The notes beneath the pieces are model-generated. The model was not told where the DNA came from, made no database searches, and saw only the letters and a program-made list of their open reading frames with translations. From Symbiodinium natans (lineage: Eukaryota > Sar > Dinophyceae > Suessiales > Symbiodiniaceae), in contig CAJNDS010000085.1 of NCBI GenBank assembly GCA_905221605.1, forward strand, positions 62,001 to 126,000: 64,000 nucleotides of DNA, read 5' to 3'. This document shows, in pieces, positions 55,066 to 64,000 of the stretch. A program made the translations under genes and the position numbers. Within the stretch, counting starts at the first letter, position 1; every line of letters starts with the position of its first letter.

Positions 55066-55335
55066 ATCAGCTGAACAAAGGGGTTCTGTTGTGCATGTCT
55101 TTGCTGTAGGGCCTGCCTGAGATGGCTCCAGCATTCATTCTGCAGGGGCTTGATGCACAGTCTTGGCCATGCCTATTTGACGAGACCTCTGCGGGCATCG
55201 CGATGCCCTGAGCAGCTTGCGGATGGCTTGCGATCCTGAATATCACGGCGACACCATGCGACATTGCGTCCACCGGCATGACATCGCTTCGTGTACGTCG
55301 TGCTCTGAGCTGACTGGGCGGAGACGGGGCAGCTC

Positions 55336-57634
55336 ATGGCACATGCATGCGACAATCAAGTGAAAGCAGCCTTGTACACCGAGCTGTCTCGAGCTACGCG
55401 GCCAGTGGCTGTTCAGCGCATCGTGTCCTCTTTGCAGACTCAGAAGCTGGTGGTCGATAACCGGGACGCTACGGTGGTGGTGCAGAAGCTTGGCAAGTGC
55501 TCGCTGTGGGCTAACGCTCTGGATGCAGTGATGCGGCTCGCATGGCCTGGCCTCTTACAGCCAGATGCCGTTTTGCTAGGTGCCATGGTGACAGCATGCG
55601 GGCGAGGTAATGCGTGGACACAGTCCCTTGGATGCCAAGAGCCCACGACCGCCCATGTTATACTCATTGCAATGTTGGAACTGCAGGTTTCAAGTTTGCT
55701 AGGTATCACATGTTTGACTCGACATCAACGATCTCGTCGCTTTCTATGCTAGTGCGTGTTTTGCTTGATGTGGTTGCGAGCACAGTCGCTGAGCACGATG
55801 GGCACGAACGATGGGCACGAACATGACATGAGAACAGCGCGGACGTGGATGTGGTGGAAAAGCTTGGTCACTTTGTGTTCGAATGGTGTATTCTTTGCCA
55901 AGAATTCATTATCGGCATAGCTTGTGCAGCAATGGTCATAACTCGATGATGCCGAGAAATGATTTGCCTTTGTTTTCCAACAACCACGCCAGTCGCTTTT
56001 TCAAACTGTTTTCATTCAGCAAGGCTCTAGCATTGTCTTACATGTGTCGGTGTGGCTGATCTAACGTTCATCTCTCAATCGAATCGCCGTCTTGCGTGCT
56101 GTTTTTGCTTATGGCGGATTTTGGGGCTCGAGGTCCCTTCTTTGCTTGGACTTGCTGGCAGAGTTCGGTATTGAGAAGGGGATCTTTACGGTGAATGCGG
56201 CAGCCAATGCCTGCTTGGAGAGTGGCTGGGCGCGGGCTTTGCAGCTCCTGCAGGAGAACGAACACTTGAAGCTGAACACGGTGAGCTACAACATCATGCT
56301 TGGTGCTTTCGAGCGTGGTGGAATGTTGGGCATCCGGGACTCATTGCTAAAACAAATGCAACATTGTCAGGTTCGGCCCAGCCTTGTGACGTACAACTCT
56401 TTGATCAGCCTCTGTGGAACTGATCAAGACTGGGCTGCTGCACTGCAGTATCTGGACGAGCTCTGGCGAGGTGATTTCGAGTTCCAGCCGGACATTGTCT
56501 CCTACAACAGTGCCATTAAGGTGTGCCAGACATGCTCGCAGTGGAAGCGCGCGCTTGATCTTTGCGCGGGGGTGCAGCAGCGCGCGCTGGAGCTTGATGC
56601 CTTCTCGTTCGGTGCGACAGTTGCGTGTGCAGCCAAGTCCCGGAGATGGCGCTGTGCGCTGTCCCTTCTACGGATCTTGTCAGGCACCGGGATACGGACG
56701 AATGTCGTCGTCTGCAGCTCTGCCTGTGACGCACTTGCGCAACACTGGGAGAAAGCTGTGGGTTTGCTGACCGACATGGCCTACACCGGCCTGCTGCCGA
56801 ATGCATTTACGATGAGTTCTTCCATCGGTGGCTGTGGCCGTGGTCAACAGTGGACAAGACCGCTTTCTATGCTTCGTTGGCTTGGACACAGAAATCTGTC
56901 ACGTCCTCCCCCTGAGGCCGTCTCTTCAAGCATGGGAGCCTGTGCACAGGCCCCGCCTCAGGGAGTTTGTATGAAGGGCCTTTGCCATGCCATCTGGGTA
57001 TTCAAGGGAGTCTTTGCCAAGACGGGCAGAAAGGAAGGGCTTGTCGTACTTGTCGTAATCTGTTGGCTCCCAAAAGGCCCCAGGAACGCCACTTAGATCT
57101 GTAAGCTCTTGGGCTCAGGGGATACGAATCAGTTGTTGTGTGGGTGCGGAAAATGAAGCCTCCAACCCACAACTCACAACCATGATCATCTTTGAGCAAC
57201 TTGCAGAAGCGCCCTCAGGCAAAGTGCTGGCAGGCTTCCTGCTCCTTGCTGGAGGTCCTGCGATGGCAGCCCCAGGGTGGGGGTGTCTTGGCGTACAATG
57301 CGGTACTCAGCGCCGCAGGGTCCGCAGAGGATGACATCGACGGAGCCCATGGTGCCTGGAAGTTGTCCGTGTGCCTCTTCCGTGAGCTGCTCTCGGAATC
57401 AGCGATCAGTGCTGATATCATCAGCCCCTCGGCCTAGCATGTGTTCATGGCTTGCATTACTACTGCACTCCCATGATGTGGCAAGAGAGCACTCCTAAAG
57501 TTTGCCCAGGCTTCAACTCCGTCCTGAGCGCATGTCAAGCTGGTGGCTGCTGGCCGGGCAGCCTGGCTTTGTTATGCAGGCTGCCTGAAGCCATTTTGCA
57601 GCCAGACTTTCTCAGCTTCAGCGCCTTGGCCTGA
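55336..57634 (+). CDS. Pentatricopeptide repeat (PPR) protein, multi-exon
   Basis: The first exon (55336-55606) contains DAVLLGAMVTACGRG and ends near a GT donor. The main exon (about 56100-56900) carries seven consecutive repeats of about 35 residues with the PPR pattern (NTVSYNIMLGAF, SLVTYNSLISLC, DIVSYNSAIKVC, DAFSFGATVACA, NAFTMSSSIGGC). Later pieces at about 57235-57437 (GVLAYNAVLSAAGSAE) and 57505-57634 (GFNSVLSACQAGG, DFLSFSALA) add repeats; the last runs into TGA at 57632-57634. Because introns of uncertain limits separate the blocks (about 55607-56095 and 56900-57230), the total length is open. PPR proteins bind RNA base by base and mostly serve organelle RNA processing or editing; dinoflagellates have very large PPR sets. 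No targeting peptide was identified. Confidence 0.85.
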
Positions 57635-57639
57635 ACATT

Positions 57640-59250
57640 TCGCAGACCCATGTCCTGGAGTCGGAGCCAGCATGGTGCTTGTCACGGTGCTTATGAGACG
57701 AAGGTGGTGTGGTCGAAGCCTGCAGCCATGGCTACAAATGGGAGGCAGGATCTTCCTTGCTGGCTGCCATGCGAGAGCTGCAGCCGCCTCAGCACCTTCT
57801 CAGATTTCTCAGTGTCTCAGCGCATCCCTCCTGAACTGTGCGGAGAGACTCAGGAGGTCAACTGTCTTCAGTTTACAGATCTTTGCACTGGCCGAGGCCG
57901 CAAAGCGACGGGCCCAACATGGCGGCAGCCTACGAGACCTTAGTGGAAGCATTGGCTCTTCAGCTGCATGTTCGGATCTAATTTCTGTTGGATCGTGGTG
58001 TTTGTTTTGTTGCTTTAGTGTGCAGAATTTGCAGAACGTGCGGAATGCTGGAGCTGAAGGAAGCGGAGGGGTCCCTTCGAGCCGCCCCTCAGCTCCTCAC
58101 CGAGCTGCAGTGGCGGACGGAAGAGAGCTACTCAGCAGCCACCCACTATGGCCAGCGGACAAAACATCGCCGCCTGCGTCACGGGGGGGGGGGGCGGTTG
58201 GGTTTCCCCATGGTTGCCAGAACTTTGGCATGGTTCGTAAATGTCTTCGACTCGGCAGGCGAGCTTGTCGGAGCAGGATGTATTCTGGCTTGTCCATGCA
58301 GTGCGCTAAGCTGCTGCCTGGAATTGGTCCCTCGTGTTGGAAGGCCGTTGGCTGGCCAAGTCACATGTTTAAGGCATTGTCGTACTCCAGCGCGAACGGA
58401 GCATTCCGGGACTATTTTTCCTCTGCGCCATCTCAGGATGGTCGGGTACTCACTGAAAGGTAATGATTGGTGCTCAAAAGCACGTGCCAGTCAGAATTTC
58501 AGGTAGACACATACTGGGGAGCAAGCGTGGCCAAGTAGAGCTTTGCAAGGCCTGACCTCGGGCTTGGGCGCAGCAGAGGAGATGGCCAGAAGTTGTTGCA
58601 TCAGAACTCACACCGAATCAGCCTTGAACCAACTGACTCATAGCAGCGTCGGGATGCAAGCGATGCCCATATGCCTCGTGTCGTTGTTGAAGGCCTTAGC
58701 GTCAAGTTGGGATTCAGGACACGCTGTTGCTGGACTCTGCCCTAGCCATCCATGAGCAGAGTCCTCAAGAGTGGCGAGCGCGCAAGCACGGCTAAATTCC
58801 AGGAACCTCTGTGGAAGATAGACGCTGGATAACTTCACAGACTCAGATAGACTCGATGAACGATTATTGCAACTCATTGCTCAGGCACTGCTGTGTTCAG
58901 TATACTCTTAGCCTCATATGTCTTATATCAGAAGAGCTGGTGGAGCTGTTGTCTTGCTTTCGTGGGTTGGGCCGGACCAGGTCTGGATTGTGGTGGGGGG
59001 GGGGGGAGGGGTGTGCAATATTGGTCCTTTCAGAGGAGAAGAGTTTGTTGACTTGGGAGTTCAATATTGTTTGTTTAAAGGGAATATGCTGCTGCGTTTG
59101 CATCAAACATGATAGTATCAAAAAGGATTCTTGGCAAGCATGCCTGCGTCGGGATAGCAGGATCTGTCCATGACAGAGCATCATCGCCATCATCGTCTGC
59201 ATCATCAGCATCATCTATCACGGCATCGCGCTCTCGCCCTGGCGCGGCTC
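57640..59250. other. Stretch without a clear gene
   Basis: Frames at 57900-57980 (AYETLVEALALQLHVRI) and 58050-58150 could be more 3' exons of the PPR gene. Two G runs occur at 58184-58193 and 58995-59006. Nothing else is supported. Confidence 0.35.
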
Positions 59251-59274
59251 TTTTGGCCTCACGGGGGGTGCCAA

Positions 59275-59660
59275 ACGCGCTCCCGCCCAGGTCCCGTGCA
59301 CGTTCCGTACTCGACATCGTCCTGCCGCCTATGTCCCGTGCATTTTTCAGGCTTGCACCTTTCCGGTGAGCATTCCCCTCGTCAAGTGCAGAATCGTCGT
59401 TCGTTTTTGGAACCTCCAGGTCGCGAACTGGTGCTCTCGCCTCGGTCGAGTGCATTCCGTTCTCCAAATTTTGCTCCCGCAAAAGTCCCGTGCACTTTTT
59501 CGATTGCTCTCGGCTCGGTATTCGGAATTGTGCTCCCGCGTAGGTCCCGTGCACGTTCCGTACTCGACATCGCGCTCCCGCCTAGGTCCTGTTCACTTTT
59601 TGAGTGCCACATCATGCTCTTGCCTAGGACCCGTGCACGTTCCGTAATCGAATTCGCCTT
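59275..59660. repeat. 42-45 bp minisatellite (GTCCCGTGCACGTTCCG core)
   Basis: Cores lie at about 59291, 59333, 59484, 59543, 59586 and 59628, with degenerate copies in the 59340-59480 gap. A full unit reads roughly GCTCCCGCCTAGGTCCCGTG plus CACGTTCCGTACTCGACATC. Because the period is near 42, several frames on both strands stay open; these should not be taken as genes without transcripts. Confidence 0.8.
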
Positions 59661-59888
59661 AACACGGATCGGGTTTTCGACAATTCCTGCATACGGGGTC
59701 TCTGATTGTTTGGGGAGCGCGCTGGCATAATGATGTTTGTGTGCACATTCCTTTTGATTACCATCGCCAGCAGCAACGTCTTCACAAATAGTCAGCAAGA
59801 TCGACATCAAACTTGTTCCATCAGCATCATCGTTTTGGGTCGAGAGTTCAGCATTGACATGTCGACATGCCTTCTTGCCATGCTGCCA

Positions 59889-59925
59889 TCATCATCATCA
59901 TCATCATCATCATCAGCAGCAGCAT

Positions 59926-59956
<31 letters not shown>

Positions 59957-59988
59957 AGCATCATCATCATCATCATCATCAGCATCAG

Positions 59989-60039
<51 letters not shown>

Positions 60040-60080
60040 CGTCATCGTCATCGTCATCATCATCATCATCATCCTCATCA
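59889..60080. repeat. (CAT)n trinucleotide tract with CAG and CGT interruptions
   Basis: About 64 triplets, mainly CAT, with CAG blocks and a CGT block near 60040-60055. All frames are open; the tract would give poly-His/Gln, Ile/Ser or Ser/Ala on one strand and poly-Asp or Met on the other. No flanking domain supports translation. Confidence 0.95.
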
Positions 60081-60400
60081 CGAGCAGCATTTAAATTACG
60101 ACGTTTTATGTACACCTTTGTACAGCATCTTGGTACGGTGGTGTAGCATGGGAAAGGTGGAGGTGTCATTGTGGTATAGCGGGCGTGTGCCGTCGGGGCG
60201 TGGTGATGGCGTGGTGCTGATATGAGTCGCTGGAGGTGTGGTGGCGGGGTTGTGGTTGGTGTGCGCCGTCCAGGGTGTGGTCTGGTGGGTTAGTCCTGTG
60301 GTGGGGTAAGGGGGGATGGCGGTGTGCTGGGGAGTCTGGTGGTGAGGTCTGGTGCGCGAGGTGGGGTGAAGATGTTTTGGCTTCTGTGTAGGCAGGCGTG
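60081..60400. other. GT/GG-rich sequence without genes
   Basis: TGGTG and GGTGG words dominate. No domain, no consistent frame. Confidence 0.5.
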
Positions 60401-60404
60401 TTTC

Positions 60405-62209
60405 AGCAGACGACAGACTGGCCACAGAGGGGGTTGTTCTTCTGAGGCCCCAGGTGCGCAAGCGCTTGGCCATGCTGGGGCTGACGCCTCGGTGATCTCT
60501 GAGAGCATTTGGGAAGACTTCTCAGAGGGCACTTTTTTTGAGCTCTTGCAGAGGATCCCTGCTTCAGCGCTCTTCTGGACGCATTTTGGCTGCTTCTTCG
60601 CTGGAGTGCCCACCCGTTCAGGAGGGCAGGCTCTGCTTACATGTTGTGAAGAGCTAGGTACTGCCAGCTGCCTCCTTTTGGCGGCTGATGGACGTTCTGG
60701 TCGGGGAGTGCCTTGGCTGAGTGGGAGGCGCTTTAAATGGCCCTAAGCAGATTCTGACAGCTCGTCCATGCTCGTCCCCAGGTCGGCGGATCCCGAGGCC
60801 TGTCCGCATGCGCCGACACCTCTGGATGTGCAGCGTTCACTCACCTGCACACGCAGTTGCCGTGAAAGGTGCTTGAGAATTCACTCTTCACAAAATGAGG
60901 CGGCATGTGCTGGTTGACCTCTCCTTCGGAATCCTCCAGCGCCGCCTCCTCAGTGAGTTCGTTGTGGGCCCGGATTGATTGCAAGCCCTTCTGCACTCTT
61001 CAGCCTTTCGTCCCGAACGTGGGAGACCTTGAGGGGCAATTCAGTGTTCCTGAAGCATGTGACGGGTGTCAGGGGCTGCGCAGGGCAACCCAAAGCGGTA
61101 ATGCAGATTGTGCCGCAGAGAGGTGATCGGGAGGCGATCTGCGCATGCCATTCTGCGAACACCCGGCTCGCTTCTGCAGAGATGGAACCTGAAAGTCCCC
61201 AAGGATCTTCGTCATCCTACATAGACGATCCGAAGTCGCAGAATTGTCTTCCTAGAATCCCTATGTTGTTGCACATCGCAGCACCATGCAAGATGCCAGG
61301 CTGGAAGTCGTGTCGCTGGTCCGAGCCAGGCTCGCCATGCTGGTCGATCCAGAGGACCTTGAGCCGCGCGCCATTGGCTGTTTTACGTTGCCTTGGTTCT
61401 TTTTGGTTGTTTGGCAGCAGCCTGGGGGCCTCTCAGCCATGCAAAGCACAGACAGCCACTGTAGCGACCTGTCAGGACTTGGTGGACATCCTCGTCCAAG
61501 CTGAGGCCTCCTTGCATATGGTGTCATCATGGCATCGTCATGACATGTTGTGCATTGTCATGCTATGGTCATCTGTTATTGGAGGCATTTCTGTGGCAGG
61601 GCTTTAGCCGGAACGAGGCAAGGATACAACTCACGAAACGTTTGGGGAGCAGGGCGTTTTGGAAGCTGACAGGTCCTGAGTATGTGGAGTGCGGCATCTC
61701 AGGAGTTCACGAGGTGCAGCTATAGAGTAGCTAGAAGCAAGCGCGCAGATCACACAGCTTTTCTGCAGGGCGCAGAGGCAAAAGGTCAAAAACAGATCTT
61801 GCCTTTGGCCAGGTTCTGTCGGCAGCAGCAGCGGCAGGTTCCTGACCCGGCGGGACATGTCGGCATGCGTATGGTCACGCGATGGTTTCTGCCAGGACCT
61901 CGTCGTCAAACAGCCGGAGTCCTACAGCATCTGCAAACATCTGCAACAAGAAAGCCGCAAGCCGTTTGCCGACTCTGAAAGCCAAGGCTGCATGCCCTGA
62001 GTCCATTCAAGCCCCTCGACAAATCCCTGGAGACCCCACCAGGATCAAGGCAGGGGGAGTCTCGCAGTTGCGCTCCTGAGAATTATGGCATCCCAAGCTG
62101 GGGGAGCTGTCTAAAGCTGAACGGCCGACCTGAGAGTCTCCGAGAATGCCTGCACACCTTGCGGCACTTCGAGCGTTGCCTGAAAGACCTGGGTTGATGA
62201 ATGCATCAG
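60405..62209 (+). CDS. Uncharacterised multi-exon gene
   Basis: Pieces on the + strand: 60405-60495 (RLATEGVVLLRPQVRKRLAM), 60495-60600 in another frame (ISESIWEDFSEGTFFELLQR), 60897-60970 (RRHVLVDLSFGILQRRLLSE), about 61180-61290 (EMEPESPQGSSSSYIDDPKS), 61286-61378 (MQDARLEVVSLVRARLAMLV) and 62120-62209 (ESLRECLHTLRHFERCLKDL), ending in TGA at 62207-62209. They alternate with GT/GC-AG-like breaks and look like helical, polar protein. No known family. The first two pieces overlap in position but not frame, so one may be false. Confidence 0.35.
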
Positions 62210-63205
62210 AAAGCGGAAGTCTGAATCGGTAAAGCTGCTTCCCTTTCCCTGAGTCCAGTTTCCAGGGTACGTGGGCTGGGCTTTGTCAATTTCATCGCCC
62301 CAGGGTTGGTGCAGAACTTGCGGAAATGATATGGGTACGAAGAGAGAAGTGACGGCGGGAAGGGTGGTGAGAGTGCTGCCCACTTTCTCACCACAAAGAC
62401 GTGAAGGCGTCTGGAGGCCCTTCCCAAGTATTAAGTCTTTTGCTTAGTGAGTGCTGCTTCACTTTTCCAACCACAAAAATAAATCTTGGATTACACAGGC
62501 AAGATGCACGAGCAAGTGTATCTACAAGTGCGTTGAGGGTGGGGAGAGCAGGTGTGGGGCCGATTTGGACTCTTGAAATGCCTGCCCTTAACACATACTT
62601 GCCTGCGAATTCTGTAGGGAGAGACACACGAGAAACTTTCGGTAGCATACCGGCGTATTGAGGGAAGTGAGGGCGGTGCAGCGATGGGGGTGATGAGGGC
62701 GGGGAGGGCGCGGGGCAAAGGTTACTTCACGATCAGGTGGGGCGGAGTGGGTGCCGGGAGAGCTGTCAGACATGCAGTATGAGAGCAGGGAGGGCGGTGA
62801 GAGTGATGAGTGTGAGAATTCCATGGACCGCGTGCCGGCACTTTTTGTCGGATTCTCCGCCTGACTTCGTTCCCCGCCGACACGCGGCCACATGCGTATA
62901 TTTGTGTCCTTTCATGACGCTGGGTGCACACTTGCACATGCTTGCTACGATGATGCCTTCAGCTGGCGTGCAGAAAAGTGCTCGTGAGGCAGTTGACGAC
63001 AGAGTTTGTGCTTCAATCTGCGGGGGCCTCGGCAAGAAAGGGAGGTTGCTGGTGTTTTGGTCATGCTACCAGCCGATTGACAAGCCGCCTGACACGAACA
63101 GTGCAAACCAGGGGTTGTGCAGCTGCAATGCCCAATGTGTGTTGCTTCATCCCGCACACATAGCTGCCGAATTGCTCACAAAGTGTAAGCCCTTGAAGCC
63201 TATAC
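62210..63205. other. Stretch without a supported gene
   Basis: Holds several GGTGGTGAGAGTG/GGCGGTGAGAGTG-like phrases (62365, 62690, 62785). The + strand frame 62737-63210 (157 codons) has no domain and overlaps open minus frames. Confidence 0.4.
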
Positions 63206-63210
63206 ACTAG

Positions 63211-63455
63211 AAAATTTAAACTCCAAGCCTTACCTAAACCCGAAGCCCTAAACCCCGAACCTCGCCAAACAAAAGGGAGCAGAAACGCACAAGAAACGTA
63301 GCCCTAAACCTAGTCCCCAGTGCCCGAGCCTCTAACCCCCCACCCTTGAACCGCCGAAGCCCTCAACCCCAAACCCCAAAGCCCTAAACGCCGCCTGCTC
63401 GCCCCCCTAAACACTGAACCCTAAGCCCCACACCCCTAAACCCATATAAGCACTC
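63211..63455 (-). repeat. Degenerate CCCTAAA-type array
   Basis: Units such as CCCTAAA, CCCGAAG, CCCCAAA and CCCTAAG recur at about 7-bp spacing with insertions. It is older-looking than the 10776-11003 array. Confidence 0.75.
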
Positions 63456-63550
63456 CAACGCCAGGTGGTTCCGGCCATGCAAGAAGCTCTGCCACTCACC
63501 GACGGCTTCCCCGGTGGGGCGCTCCGTCAACTCCCGGAGGAGGGTGTAAG

Positions 63551-63588
63551 GCTTAGGGTTTAGGGTTTAGGGTTTAGGGTTTAGGGGT
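63551..63588 (+). repeat. Perfect TTTAGGG array, 4-5 units
   Basis: A clean run of TTTAGGG directly after TAAGGCTTAGGG. Its orientation is opposite to the C-rich block before it, so the two diverge across about 95 bp of unique sequence. Confidence 0.9.
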
Positions 63589-63668
63589 GTGGGCTTCGGA
63601 GTTGCAGAGTTTCGGGCCACCCGAGTTTTATGTTTGCGAATGACCCCGGAAGGAGCTGTTGGACATGC

Positions 63669-63881
63669 TCATCGGTCCCATGAGCGACACTTTCGAGCGA
63701 GCCTCGGTGCCTCTTCAAGTTCTCTGGTGATGGAATCAAGTCTTTGCCAGTTTTTCTTTCCAGAGACATCAAGAGACTTGAACCCGAAACCGTTTGAGCA
63801 GTTGGTGCACTGGCAGCCAGAAGTTTCCATGCAAAGAGACGTGTTGTTTTCGAAATGGCATTTGCAATTCAGCTCATGCAC
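63669..63881 (-). CDS. Cys-rich open frame at the window edge
   Basis: A minus-strand frame of 70 residues with six Cys in its first third (CKCHFENNTSLCMETSGCQC), then an acidic/basic helix. The + strand has an equally protein-like frame here (PKPFEQLVHWQPEVSMQRDV), so the strand is undecided and the region is cut by the end of the window. Confidence 0.2.
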   Translation of the reverse strand: MHELNCKCHFENNTSLCMETSGCQCTNCSNGFGFKSLDVSGKKNWQRLDSITRELEEAPRLARKCRSWDR

Positions 63882-64000
63882 CCAGCATACCCTGCCTGTA
63901 ACGAGAAAGCGAGAAAGCGCTTCAAAGATAGCAAGAGCACGACTCGCAGTAAAAGGTAAAGCCAGAGAGGGATCGCTGGAGCGAGGGCAGGGAAGGAGAC

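Noticed and set aside
59170-59730. 186-codon frame over the minisatellite
   Set aside because: The repeat period keeps frames open on both strands; no start context or domain supports a gene.
59807-60169. Poly-Asp, poly-His and poly-Ser frames over the trinucleotide tract
   Set aside because: Every frame is open because of the repeat; no conserved sequence flanks it.
1-64000. tRNA, rRNA, CRISPR or prokaryotic operon features
   Set aside because: I looked for TPsiC-like GGTTCGA boxes with paired arms, conserved rRNA words and regularly spaced repeats. None formed a convincing structure.

Overview
This window looks like nuclear DNA of a dinoflagellate, probably close to Symbiodiniaceae. Four things seen in the sequence support that. 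(1) Every protein I can identify by homology is on the + strand, as expected from long one-way gene arrays. (2) Genes are cut into many small exons by introns of about 60-200 bp whose 5' ends are often GC or GA instead of GT, and whose 3' ends are usually AG followed by G. (3) Telomere-type TTTAGGG/CCCTAAA arrays lie inside the window. (4) The gene content fits: a large PPR protein, a SWEET sugar transporter, an algal-type bestrophin, and WW- and C2-type proteins. No bacterial operon, rRNA, tRNA, CRISPR array or phage gene was seen.

Layout: 0-2.7 kb, RNA-binding (RRM) protein; 3.2-4.75 kb, single-pass membrane protein with Cys-rich ectodomain; 6.2-9 kb, many tiny exons of a Tyr/Gln/Ala/Pro-rich protein; 9.7-11.3 kb, repeat zone with homopolymer C/G, TA microsatellites and two opposed telomere-like arrays; 11.5-19.5 kb, WW-domain (CEP164-like) protein; 20.3-20.9 kb, the main minus-strand coding-like block; 21.3-26.6 kb, coiled-coil exons of unknown function; 28.1-29.0 kb, S1-like domain protein; 30.2-32.8 kb, bestrophin-like anion channel whose 14 exons can be resolved nucleotide by nucleotide; 32.9-33.1 kb, MITE-like inverted repeat; 33.1-33.95 kb, AT-rich island; 34-41.4 kb, several uncharacterised multi-exon genes; 42.7-50.1 kb, long gene(s) with C2-like segments; 50.3-51.1 kb, single-exon SWEET; 53.9-55.1 kb, TBC-type Rab-GAP-like gene; 55.3-57.6 kb, PPR protein; 59.2-60.1 kb, minisatellite and trinucleotide tracts; 60.4-62.2 kb, unknown gene; 63.2-63.6 kb, second telomere-like cluster.

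Functionally, SWEET (sugar flux) and bestrophin (anion or bicarbonate flux) are membrane transporters that could matter in a photosynthetic symbiont, but shared roles are only inference. Dinoflagellate neighbours are normally expressed one by one after spliced-leader trans-splicing. Exon boundaries are hand-derived from reading frame, protein-family match and splice-site logic; outside bestrophin and the single-exon SWEET, gene limits are approximate.
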